A DNA stretch of 64,000 nt from positions 10,481,733 to 10,545,732 of the forward strand of contig OZ025870.1 of assembly GCA_964019415.1 (NCBI GenBank), written 5' to 3'. Below are positions 10,595-31,400 of the stretch, piece by piece (position 1 is the first letter of the stretch; every line of letters starts with the position of its first letter). Below the pieces are notes generated by a model. That model did not search any database. It worked only from the letters and a program-made list of their open reading frames with translations, and had not been told where the DNA came from. The position numbers were made by a program, and so were the translations under genes. The DNA comes from Ianthella basta (taxonomy: Eukaryota > Porifera > Demospongiae > Verongiida > Ianthellidae).

Positions 10595-11676
10595 CATAGG
10601 CGTCGGGACCGGAGGGGGGGGGGGGGGGGGCAGGGGGCCACCCCCCCCCCCCCCCCAGTTTTTATAGAGAGGGGGCCAGGTGTACCCCACAGCTTACTTA
10701 CCCCTCATAATCTTGGTGTCCCAAGGATTTGTCAGCTGGAGAGTTCAACAAAGGGTGACAATGTTCCAAAGTAACAGCATTACTCCTTTTCGTTCGATTT
10801 GAAAACGCCTAGGCCAAATCAAAATGATCTGGCTGCTACCAAAATCCTGCGTCTGATGGAAGCCATTTAATGAGTTGCGCAATACAGTCGGTTCGCGCAA
10901 AATTTTCGCGACCTAAAAATTTCGCGAATCGCTGCCAAAACAGGTGTCAAAAATGTTCGCGAATAAAATTTCGCGAAGGCAACTCTACAAGGTAGACATT
11001 AAAGCCTTTTTAGTGTAAATAGCAGGAGCAATCGCTTCTGAAATGAAGCAAACTACAGAGCTACACGCTGTTTGTTGATCCGCCATTTTATTATGGCATC
11101 ACGCGCATACACAAGTTATTATTATATCATAGGTATTATATGCATATAAAATTCCCGATAGAAATTTTCGCGATTTGCTTCATTCGCAAAATTCGCGAAA
11201 ATTATTGGTCGCGAACATTTTGCGATCTACGGTATATATAGGCTTCGACAGTTGTAAACCGAACGGCGGTCAATGATCTTAGATTCTAAGTGAGATTAGG
11301 AGATACAGCAGTAGACTGAGCATGCGCAGAAGACCAGCATGTCTCAACCACGACTCAAGCACACCATTCTCTTACATATACATAAAGAAAGGACTGATGA
11401 ATTAGATCTGGTAGAAATAGCAAATAATTTTATTACTGTAAATGACAGGAGAAGATTGTATTTTGGCAACTTCTGAACTATTCATATTTTCATTGCATTC
11501 ATGATTTTTTGGTTTTAACTGATGCATGCATGGCCATGCACTGCCATTGTAAAGACTTTCAATTTATCCTGTGCAGTAGCAAACTACAGTCATATAATTA
11601 TAAAATGATGTGAGTGTATCAAGAAAAAGTTTTTGCTTGGGTCCCCCCCAGTTTCAGAAGTGTTCCGACGCCTATG
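10595..11676. mobile_element. hAT-like non-autonomous element
   Basis: The ends are CATAGGCGTCGG and its reverse complement CCGACGCCTATG, with GCATGC-type sequence on both sides; the target duplication is not clean. Just inside the left end is a run of about 17 G followed by about 16 C (10612-10658). A second MITE (10885-11232) is nested inside. It lies directly upstream of M16 copy 1. Confidence 0.6.
10885..11232. mobile_element. Tc1/mariner-type MITE (TA duplication)
   Basis: CAGTCGGTTCGCGCAAAATT at the left and an inverted partner (GGTCGCGAACATTTTGCGAT) at the right, bounded by TA at 10883-10884 and 11233-11234. It is rich in TTTCGCGA motifs and non-coding. Confidence 0.65.
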
Positions 11677-11867
11677 CATGCATCCCTTCTTCCCTCCCTC
11701 CTCCACTTACTTAATTTGGCTCTTCCTCCACTTAACTTCTCTCCACCCTCATTCCCTCTCTCCTTCCTACATTCACTCGGATTCCACATTTCTCCCTCTT
11801 TACCCTTATCTCTAACTCCTTACATCCCTTTCTTTTTCACTCTTAGCCAGTATTAGCCTTTCTGCAG

Positions 11868-20255
<8,388 letters not shown>

Positions 20256-20764
20256 TACAGTTAATGTTGAATGTAGCGCTGCATTAAACACAAGAAATAA
20301 TACTAGCTGGAGAACATTATCATAGTCTGTAGTCTGACCTTCAGCTTCATTGATAGCTTTTTGTGCAGTTGTAGTTAGTTATGCACACCATATGAAGGGA
20401 CATTATACGTAGTGTTGTCCTTTATAGCTATATAGGCCAAGGACATACTGTGTGATGCTGATTTTTGCTGAATAGTATGGTGGATATACTTGCAATTGTG
20501 TATTCTGCATGCTTGGTGCATTAACCATGAAAGACATTGATCAATATATATTATATGCATCACTCTAGATCTGTTAACTGTATAAGCGTGTAGTTGTTCC
20601 TTTTAATTATAAGCCCTTTTGCGCTTTTATAGACAGATGCTCTTCACCCTCTGGAGCGTATAATTTCCGGAAAAACTACGGAGATGCACAATTAAAGAAT
20701 ACGGACTATAGCCCAAGAAACCATTTTACTACGTAGATCAGTGAGGGTGGGTCGTTGAGCGGCA

Positions 20765-22333
20765 ATGCCTCAATACCAGCCCCTCCAAGTGTTTACAGAG
20801 TCAGACTCGGACGACGACTGGGACGAAGATGACACCTTTGCGCTGGACTACCCTTCTAGACGGCCGAAAAGACTTTGCCGTTGTTCCAAGAAACGGCTCA
20901 TTTGTTCCTCCCTTTTTGTCGCCCTCCTTCTTCTGGTGGGTGCCATCCTGGGCGGAGTGGGTGCCGGTGTGTACTACCTGACCCGACAACAGGCAACGAG
21001 TGGAGGCGTCGTCACCAGTCCATCCGTTTCATCTTCCAAAGGCCAATTCTTTCCACCAGAGTCGCCTTCAATGCCCCTCCCGCCTTTCTCGCCCAGCGGT
21101 GGCCACACAGCGTCCACTCCGGTGTCAATGCCTCTCCCACCGTATTCTACTTTTCTTATGTCAGGAACAGCTTCATCCATCCCGGCGTCCTCTTCCCACC
21201 CACTCTCTACCTCCCCCTCTGGTACAACGGCCCATTCATCCGCGCTTCCGTCTCCTTCCAGCTCTCCTTCTCTCCCAACTTCCGTCGCCTCTTCAACCTC
21301 TACAACCTCTGAGTTTCTTTCAGTATCACTTTCATCTCCCACCGCAGCTGCTATTCCTTCATCTGCTGTTTCTCTTTTTCCGTCTTCAACTCTCTTCATG
21401 TCACCCTCTCACTCACTCTCTCCTTCACTCTCTCTTTCACTCTCCCCTTCACTCGCCCTTTCACTCTCCCCTTCACTCTCTCCTTCACTTTCTCCTTCCC
21501 CCTCACTCTCCCTCTCACTCTCCCCTTTACTCTCTACTTCCCCCTCAATCTCCCCTTCACTCTCTCCTTCCCCCTCACTCTCTCCTTCACTCTCCCCTTC
21601 GCTCTCCCCTTCACTCTCCCCTTCACTCTCCCCTTCACCCTCTCCATCACCCAAGCCAGCTGTTCGGTGCAGCAATGACTCTGAAGTTTGCAAAGGCACA
21701 AACAATGCCTTCCAGTACCGAGTCATCACTCTACCCAATGCTTTGAGAGTGCTGCTAATCTCCAACAACAAGACATCCACAGCAGCAGCTGCAATGGACG
21801 TCCGCTCTGGCTCCTTCCAAGACACCATACCTGGGTTGGCTCACTTTTGTGAACACATGCTCTTTCTCGGAACTCAAAAGTACCCAGTGGAGGACGCCTA
21901 CTCTCAGTTTCTGACATCAAATGGCGGTTACGATAATGCGTATACTGCTTCTGAAAACACCAACTATTACTTTTCTGTGAATAGTGATAAATTGGAGGAA
22001 GCTCTGGATCGATTTGCACAGTTCTTCATTGGTCCACTGTTTAATGAAGGTGCAGTGAATCGTGAGATTAATGCCGTTAATTCTGAATATGAGAAAGATA
22101 AGGGTGTCCCCGCCTGGCATACTTACCTTTTGATGAAGAAAGTGGCAGATCCTCACAGCACCTTCTCAAGGTACAAACACTTGTCATGTGTTCAACGGTA
22201 TTGTGTGCTATTGTGAACATTGTGAGATGGGTGCTATCTGTTTGTCAATCATTGACTGTAATGTTTACTTTCAGTGTGTGTGTGTGTGCGTGTGTGTGTT
22301 CGTGCGTATGTGTGCGCGTGTATGTGTGTACAG

Positions 22334-22401
<68 letters not shown>

Positions 22402-25400
22402 GCATGCAGGGATTCATCTAATGACAGCAAGTGTTGCTACAATCTTGTCCCAGTGTACATAAGAATGCTTTGATGTCTGTGGATGTGTACTGACACTTCA
22501 TGAGTCTCACTGTCATGTCCACTGTAATTAGGTTCACTATTGGAAACATTGACACCCTCAACGTCTCTAACATTCGTGATCAAGTTGTGGACTACTATAA
22601 CAAAAGATATTCTGCCAATGTTGTGAGTCCTGTGTGCTGTGCAGTGCTCTCTATTGCTCTGTTGCTTGGTGTATAGTGTTCGTAGTCGCCTTGTGGCTGA
22701 GTGTAGCAGCTCACCTGTGGGACGCCCTGCCTTGGCTGTGTAGATAGCAGACAATACAGTATGTGTTCATGGTTGTTCGTTGAGATTCATTGCTGTGTGT
22801 GCCATGAGGAAAGGGTATGTTTGAATGTATTCATACACTGTATACATGGCCCTATTCAACATGTATTCATGTTGGGCCATATGGGAGACTCCCTGCAATA
22901 TGTGACCAGACCAGTAGTATAGTCGTACGTGTTCTATTTCATTATTCTATGTATGTATGTACTGTATATTGGCTTATGCTGTGACAACAATGACGTGTTT
23001 AAAATCATCTCTCATTGCGTCTGTGTGTGTAGCTACGTTTCCCTGTAGTTATGTGTCCTCTGTGAGTCTTCCTGGTTTGTTGTGATCTGATCGAATGTAA
23101 AAGGCATCACTGTCATTACGTTTGCTAACACTGTACATTCGTACGTACAGGTACAGTGGTATGCGTACAGTACGTTAGGCATGTACGTTATGTTAGAATG
23201 AAGAGGACTTGTTACTTCTTTTGCTGCCAGACATCCTCAGATGGCAGCTTATGCTAATTTAGCTGCATGTACATATCCTGTATGCATGTCCTCCTTTGTG
23301 TGAATGTCACTGAACCCCTTCCCCTCTCCCTCCTTCCGTTACTCATTTCCACCAAATCAGATGCAATTGGTGGTCTATGGTAAGGAAGACGTTGACCAAC
23401 TGGAGGACTGGGCAAGGAACATATTCTTCAACATTACCAACAAAGGCATTCTTCCTCCCCGAGCACCCAATCAGGCCTATCCTGCTGGTTACAAGCCAAG
23501 GCTGACTGTCTACAAACCACTGACCCCCACTCCCCAACTGAGCATTGTGTGGCAGACACCGAGCAGGCAAGACTTGTACAGGTGGGTGTACAGTGGATGG
23601 AGGGAGAAGTGATGTGGGGTTCTCGGTAGTCTCTCCCTGGCAGCACTCATATCAAATGCACCTACAAGTGGGTATACACAGTAATCATGTCTTCAGCTGT
23701 ACCTCAGCTGGCAGTCAACTGGGCAATTGGACCTTATCTTGTTTGTTATGCATATGTATGTTTTAATGCTGTAATTGGGACTCTCCCTTTCTTGCACTCA
23801 CACACACGTACACACTTGTACACATGCACACACACACATGCACACACACACACGCACGCACACACACACACACACACACACCACACACACATGCACACTG
23901 TGTGTGTTCAGGTATAAAGTTCTGTCTTTCCTTACCCAACTCTTTGACTATGGAGGAGAGGGCAGTCTCCCCCACTACCTGAAGATCGAGCATTCTTGGG
24001 CCACTTCTGTGTCCTTTAGTGAGTACGTAACCACTAGCGGTTTTACTCTCTTCTTCATTGCCATTGACCTGACAGACGCTGGTGTTGCTCATGTGGAGGA
24101 TGTGGTTACAGGAGTGTTTGGGTACATTGCAATGCTGAAGGACAGTGAGGATGATGAGTTGAATGCAGTGTGGGAGGGGCTGAAGGCACTGGACCAGATA
24201 AAGTTTGACTATGCATCTCCTCCTTCAGATATTCCGAACTATGTCAGGTATGTGAGTGCATGTACGTATTTGTGCAGAGTCTGTGGAGTATACAGTATGT
24301 GACTGTGTAACATGTTTTCAGGGGCGGGTACACTTTATCAATTTCACGGATAGAGAATTTTCTACCTACAGGCTTGTAAATATGTAAATTTTGGTTCTGT
24401 GTCCCTTCTTTTCATTGCACTTTCATCCTCCTCTCCTCCTCTTTTCCACGTCTGTTTGACTTGTTCCTCCCTTCTTCTTCCCTTAGTGATCTAGCAGCAA
24501 AAATGCGGACAGTCACAGAACCTGCAGACTTCCTCGCCCCTCCCCAGCGATCTATATGGGACATCACCCAAGTCAGAAGTTTCCTCAGCGATCTCACTGT
24601 TGACAATAGCAACATCTTCTTTGCCAAACCATCTCTTGTGTATAGCAATGAGACCACGCCTCCTAGTATCCATGGCGACTGCACACACCCATCAACTACC
24701 CGACACAGTCTCAACGTGTCCTTGGCTGATTTAGTTGAACCCTACTTTGGCACTCTGTATGCCCTGTATTGCACGGAAGAAGAGCTGATTTGGAAATGGG
24801 AAAACCCTGACATTCCCCAGGGCAATTTCTCCTTGCCTACCTTCCAGTCGTACACACCTCACAACCTCTCTCTTCTACCCCTGCCAGAGGATCACAGTAA
24901 AGTACCACAGCTGGTCCATGATGATACACTAGGTGAGTACAAGTGCTGTGTGAGACAACATAATGTCAATGTGTTGTTCTGTTTGCATTCTATTTCATGG
25001 AATAGTTCACCACTCTGTACTGCGTCCCAATGTCTGTTTTATCGTAGAATTTATGGTTTATGGAGCCAACGATAGTTGTATAGCCGTGTTCATACACTGT
25101 ACATGACTACACTAGGACACTACGTATCTTAATAGTGGATATTGGCTCAAATTCTCTTGGCTATGGTTATTAGTTCCATTTCCTGTGATACCGTGTGTCT
25201 GTTATCTTCTGGTTATGTACTGTTCTTTGATTCTTGCTACACTGTCTCCTCTCAAGGCTACCGAGTGTGGTGGATGCAGGACTACCAGTTTAGAGACCCT
25301 GTTGTGATTGTCAAGTGTCAGGCGTACACAGGAGCAGTGGCAGCGACAGTGAGGGACAAAGGTGTGCGAAGGGGTGGGAGAATAGATGGTGTGGAATACT

Positions 25401-28400
25401 GTATTGAGCGGCTGTGAAGCCCTTTACTGTGACATGCACTTCCTTTGTTAAATGTAAATGTTTTGTTGCTTATTTCATCAACATTTGTTAGTGCCCACCA
25501 GAACACTCTGGATTGCTTCCTAGGCATGCGTCTTTGCCTAACAGTGAAAACACTGTGCAACCTAGTATACTGTATGCTTTGAACATCCTGGCACTGTGTG
25601 TATGTATGTGACACTATGGCATTAAGGCTTTGTTTTTCAGAACGTTTGAAATGCAAGGCGTCCTTTTCTGTTGCACGGAAGGATTACCTGTTTAACACAA
25701 TGGTAGCATTGTGCAATTGTGCAATTGTACGAAAACAGTAAGTATATGATTGAGAGAGCGAGAATACCATGTAAGACATGGCTTGGTGTAGTCTGGCCTG
25801 CTAGATCGTCCCATAAGCACCTAGTCGACTAAGGGAAAGAACGGTCTAGCAGCACTATAGATTAGTTCACACCTCGAGGACCAAACCAATATTCATAGGT
25901 TGGTTCGACCACAGGAATGCAAATGCCTCTGAAGCTTGCCCAAATGTCAGCTCGGAAGCTTTGCCCTGGGTAAGGTCGATGCTTATGCTGGGCATCCAGC
26001 AAAGCCATGCACCCTGTTCTATCCTGTGGTTCTTGAGGTTCTTGAGCCACGTGAGACTGAACTTCTCCTCGACCACCAGGGGCTCAGACAGATCAGACAT
26101 GCTTTTGTTAGGCTGAGCAAACATCAACATCCTTGCAGATGTTCTGACTTCGCTCCGATAGAACCTGTTTGCAAGCAGTTCTCGTCAAGCAAGTTCATCA
26201 TTGCTAATACGATCGTGAGAGAACGCAGCTGACTAGACTTCACAGAGATAATGCGTTCCTGGGGTCAAACGAAACTATGAATATTAGTGTGTGCAATTTG
26301 GCACAGTCAAATCTGATTGGTCCTCAAGGTGTGAACTAATCTATAGTCCCGTCCCTTCCCTTCCACGCCTACCAGGAACGGGCTAGCAGGCCAGACTAGG
26401 CTTGGTGGCAATTAAGCAATGAATGAAACGGTTTCAAACAGTGGGGCACAAGTGAGAGACTCAACTACATACTAATAACAGTGTCTCTTGTCATTTACGC
26501 TTTCCCTAGTTTTTGTGTCACANNNNNNNNNNNNNNNNNNNNNNNNNNNNNNNNNNNNNNNNNNNNNNNNNNNNNNNNNNNNNNNNNNNNNNNNNNNNNN
26601 NNNNNNNNNNNNNNNNNNNNNNNNNNNNNNNNNNNNNNNNNNNNNNNNNNNNNNNNNNNNNNNNNNNNNNNNNNNNNNNNNNNNNNNNNNNNNNNNNNNN
26701 NNNNNNNNNNNNNNNNNNNNNNCCACCAGGGGCTCAGCCAGATCAGACATGCTTTTGATTGGCTGAGTAAACGTCAACATCCTTGCAGATGTTCTCTGAC
26801 TTCACTCCGATAGAACCTGTTTGCAAGCAGTTCTCGTCAAGCAAGTTCATTGCTAATACGATCGTGAGAGAACGCAGCTGAGTAGACTTCAAAGAGATAA
26901 TGTGTTCCTGTGGTCAAACGAAACTATGAATATTAGTGTGTGCAATTTGGCACAGTCGAATCTGATTGGTCCTCGAGGTGTGAACTAATCTATAGTCCCG
27001 TCCCTTCCCTTCTGCGCCTACCAGGCGCTTACGAGACGGTCTAGCAGGCCAGACTAGGCTTGGTGGCAATTAAGCAATGAATGAAACGGTTTCAAACAGT
27101 GGGGCACAAGTGAGAGACTCAACTACATACTAATAACAGTGTCTCTTGCCATTTACGTTTTCCCTAGTTTTTGTGTCCCATTACTGCTACTTTGCACATT
27201 GTTAATGTCCTTCACTTGGTCAGCCATACCGGACCAGATTACCTAGGCATGCTTACCTGCTTGTACCTCAAGGTCTTCCGCTGCCTAGTGGCTTTGCGTA
27301 CCATAACCTTTACTCTTGCATCAAAGATACAATGAGTTGGCGGAAGGCCCGGGTATGCAGTATCAGGAAGTTAATTGGTTGTGAGGGCTGTAAATTACCC
27401 AACCCTCGCAACCACTTATAACCCATAGGTTGACAGGACTCACAGTCCTGTGTCATTACCATCCCAATAATAGCCTACCGACGGCCAACTTGTACCTTGC
27501 TATTGACACCTTGCCCCCTAAGTATGTGCGGTATCCGTAGACTGCCTAACCGGAAGTGGAAATTCAAAGTTCCTATTGCAAGTGCCACTTCAAATCTGTG
27601 CACGTGGTTTTTGGGAATGGGGATTTTTTAAGCCACATACTGCCACGAGTGCTAATGAGCTGCGTTCAGCAGTGAAAGAGCACTCCCCCAAAAAAACACA
27701 AATTGGAAGAGGGTAACATTACGCTGGATGATATCCAGAGCCGTGCCGTACCCATGGGTTTGTAAACGAAACCTGAATGAAATAACAGCTTAGGGACGAT
27801 CCTGAAGTTACTGTGTACTTACCCATCAGGGGCAACAAACAAATTGAGGAATAGGGGCCAGCAAACTGGCTGACAATACAAGGTAAGACAACAACAACAA
27901 CAGAAAGATATGTGGCAATATTAGGACAAATCAATTGGTATCGACCAAAGCAACTACAAACAAGTCCGTTAATATAAATAGTTATATCTTGGCTAGGATG
28001 GGGGCGATTGAGGCCAGTTCCTGACGAGGGGTTCGCAGGTAGAGCTGGTAAGCTGAGCTTTCCCACCTTCCCAGCATTTTAATCTTGGCATCTGAAACTC
28101 CTGCCCGAAGCGCTGTAGTCGCAGCTCCAATGCGGAAGCTGTGGCCTGCATATTGCGAGTCGTCAATTCCGGCCTGGGCAAGGGCATTCCTGAGGTTGAC
28201 CAAGAAATAACTCCGTGTGAGGGGTTGGTTGTGACTGGTGAGGAACAGTGGGCCTTCCTTTGAACCCCGCAGTTGGATATAATCCACCATGGCTTCGACT
28301 GGGCATAATGCAACACCTGTCCGCTGAAAGTGGAGCCACACACCTTTGCCAAATTGATCCGTCTTCGACATCTTTAATCTTACTGCCATAGAGGACAGCT

Positions 28401-31400
28401 GCTTGTCAGACTTCACAAACACGTCCCCCACCGTTAGGTGTTTTGCGGGGTCAAAAGCGCTCACTGAAATGGAGGTGAACTCTGCGCATCTAAGAAAACC
28501 GAAGAAGCCCAGACATGCCGCTGCCCAAAACATTCTGTTGTCTGGGGTGTTAGAGCCCCACACTTTCTTTAAAGCGACTAGGATGTCCGGAGTGATTGGA
28601 AGCCGAACCTTTGAAACCGCAGAGAATCCCTTTACGCGTTTAATCCCTCTTAACACTAGTTCCACCCGAGGTGAATATATGCTAATGTTCTGAAGGCCAT
28701 TATTTATCAGTAAGTTGCGAATCGAGGCGAGGTAGCTCTTGATGGTAGACATAGATAGACCATCCACGCCCAGTTGGGATATAAATAGCATGATAGTGTG
28801 CTCAGACGGGGGGAGGGCGAGGAGGTTAAATTGGTTACAGAAAGCAAGAAACCTCTTTTGACCTGAGGTGTAGGCTTTCTGAGTGGAGACTGCTAGGCCT
28901 GACTTGTAAAATCGCTGAAGAGCAATCTCCACCTTTTGGATGTCCAGTCTGGGCGTTCCAAGACTAGGAGTGACCAGAGAGGGTCTGGGATAGGCACCGG
29001 CTGTGGTTGAATGCCTGGGACCTGTATCAGGAGAGAACCCAGATTATTCCTGGAAATGTCATCGGCAACAATGTTGTATACCCCTGCAATGTGACTAGCA
29101 GAAATTGAGAAGTGGAAATAGGCGGTGAGAAACGACAAACACCGCAGGAGGTGCATGATTACACCTGAGGGCTCCTTTGATGCGCCTTTTTGCAGCACCT
29201 GAATAACTGACAGATTGTCGATATGGAAAAGGACGTGGCGCCCTGCCCATTGAGACCCCCAGAGGGCGCAAGCCAACACCACCGGCACTAGCTCTTTTAC
29301 CATGATGTTAATGGAAGCCCACTCAGGAGGCCACTGACCTTGTAGCCATAGTGTGCCCCAACATGCCCCGCACCCAAAGGATCCCGAAGCATCCGTAAAC
29401 ACATTGCACGAGGGGATCAGTAGCTTACACAAGTTGAGGAAGGAGATGCCATTCCACACCCCTACGTACGAACACCACCATGCCAGGTCGGAACGGAACT
29501 CAGCGTTCAGACGAATGTGGTGGTGACCCTCCTTTGCGACCGAAAGGAGGTTTATCATCCTCCTGACAAAGGGGCGACCCTGAGGCACTACCTTAACGGC
29601 GAATTGGAGAAGTCCAATTAAATGCTCCAGGTCCTTCCTGGTACATGATTTTTTGTCCTGCCAGGCGTGTAGCTCAACCTTCAACCGCAGCAGCTTGTCA
29701 GCTGGTAAGAGGGCCTGCATCTTTTCAGTGTCGAGCTCGATGCCCAGAAATGTTAAACGAGTGCACGGCCCTGCTATCTTATCCAAGGCTAATGGTACTC
29801 CCAACTCGCTGCAAGTTGCCTGCATGCACTCCAGAAAAATTGAACACTCCTTGGAACCAGGGGAACCAAAGACTAAAAAATCATCTAGGTAGTGAATCAC
29901 GTTGGAAATACCACGCTCCCTGAGGATCCATTCCAGAGCATCAGCCAGCGCGTTGAATAAGATTGGGGCTGAGCGCAAACCGAATGGGAGTTGCTTGTCG
30001 ATGTAAATCTCGTTCTTCCACTTCATGCCCAGAAGGTGGCGATCCTCAGGGTGGACTGGAATGATTCGAAAAGCACTGGCAATGTCAATTTTTGCTAGCA
30101 GAGTGTTTTTGCCCAAATTCGCGATAATCCTACCAGCATCTTCAATAGATGAGTAGGCCATGCTTGCGTCGTTTGTGGGAATGCCGTCATTGACGCTATT
30201 CCCATGGGGATAAGACAGATCGACAATGAGCCGCCATTTTCCGGGTTTGTTAGCCTTTGGAATGACACCAAAACGATTTAAGGTGACAAATTCCTTCAGA
30301 GGATCAAGGGGAAACGGACCGGCCACGTTATCCAAAGCAATCTCCTCCAATAAGTACTGCTCAACAATGTCAGGGTGAGCAGTGGCTGACTGCATGTTTG
30401 CTTTGGCTGAGCCACAGGACACATTGGGGTTGAACCCAATTCGGACGCCTTCCCGTAAACACGTCACCAGGCAATCAGCCCAGGCTCTGTTGGGATGACC
30501 TCCCAAAGCCTGAGCCCATGCTTCAACCTTTAATGGGGTATGGATCCCCATTGCAGCCTGAGGGATCCTTGAACCCTGAGAGCCCTTTGATTCCTGCAAA
30601 TGCAAGAACCTTGCTGCCAACAAAGGCGCCACTCGTTGGGAAGTGGGCATGGCTCCCACAGGGTGCCTTCCACCTAAGGGCAACAGGAGATATTGTATGA
30701 TTTCCAAGCATTGGGCTTCATGACATATCACCCAATTTCAACACTGAATAAATTATGTGCATAATAAATAAAGGCCCGCCCCGCATGGCTCGTGTACAGG
30801 GGGAAAATGAGCAATTATACTAGGAATATGGGATCAATACAGTTGAGCTACATGTTAGGGTATGCATTGAACTACAACTTGAATGAGCGAGAATAAAATG
30901 ATGAAACATACAGGATACTAGATTTGTACAGGTGGTAAATACTGAGGTATCACTGGGCCTACACTATTGAGCCTTGCGTTGCCTTTTAAGCGTGTTTCTT
31001 TGATGGAGGAGTCGAAGAGGACTTGAGAGCCCCCGGGCAAGATGAAGCCCGGTGCTGTGGGCTCAGACAAGTGGAGCAGGCATGGTAGAAACGACATGTC
31101 TTGAAGGGGCAAAATGATCCTTCGTTCCACTTGTCGCACGTGTTCTGTGCCCGCCTCTTTGATGGGGGTTGGGGGAGCCCTGGGCCAGAGCTGGCGGACA
31201 TGGAAGCTTTTGATACAGTGCTTAGGGCCCAGACCTCTTGGTTGAGGGTGCTCCATTTGGTGGATGGGTCTGCCACCGCGTTTGCACGGAAATTTCGCTC
31301 ATATATGGCCCAAGCGGCCCCAGGGTGGTCTCTTGCCAATCTGGCCACTGTCCCTATGAAGATGATCAAATCACCTGCAATAGTGGGGTCCTTGGCCAGG

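Noticed and set aside
10612-10658. Poly-G/poly-C run as a regulatory quadruplex
   Set aside because: It lies just inside the end of a degraded transposon and homopolymer length is unreliable; nothing ties it to a promoter.
21000-21746. 248-residue frame overlapping the first exon of copy 2
   Set aside because: Shadow of the Ser/Pro-coding minisatellite; the other frame carries the membrane segment and the M16 domain.
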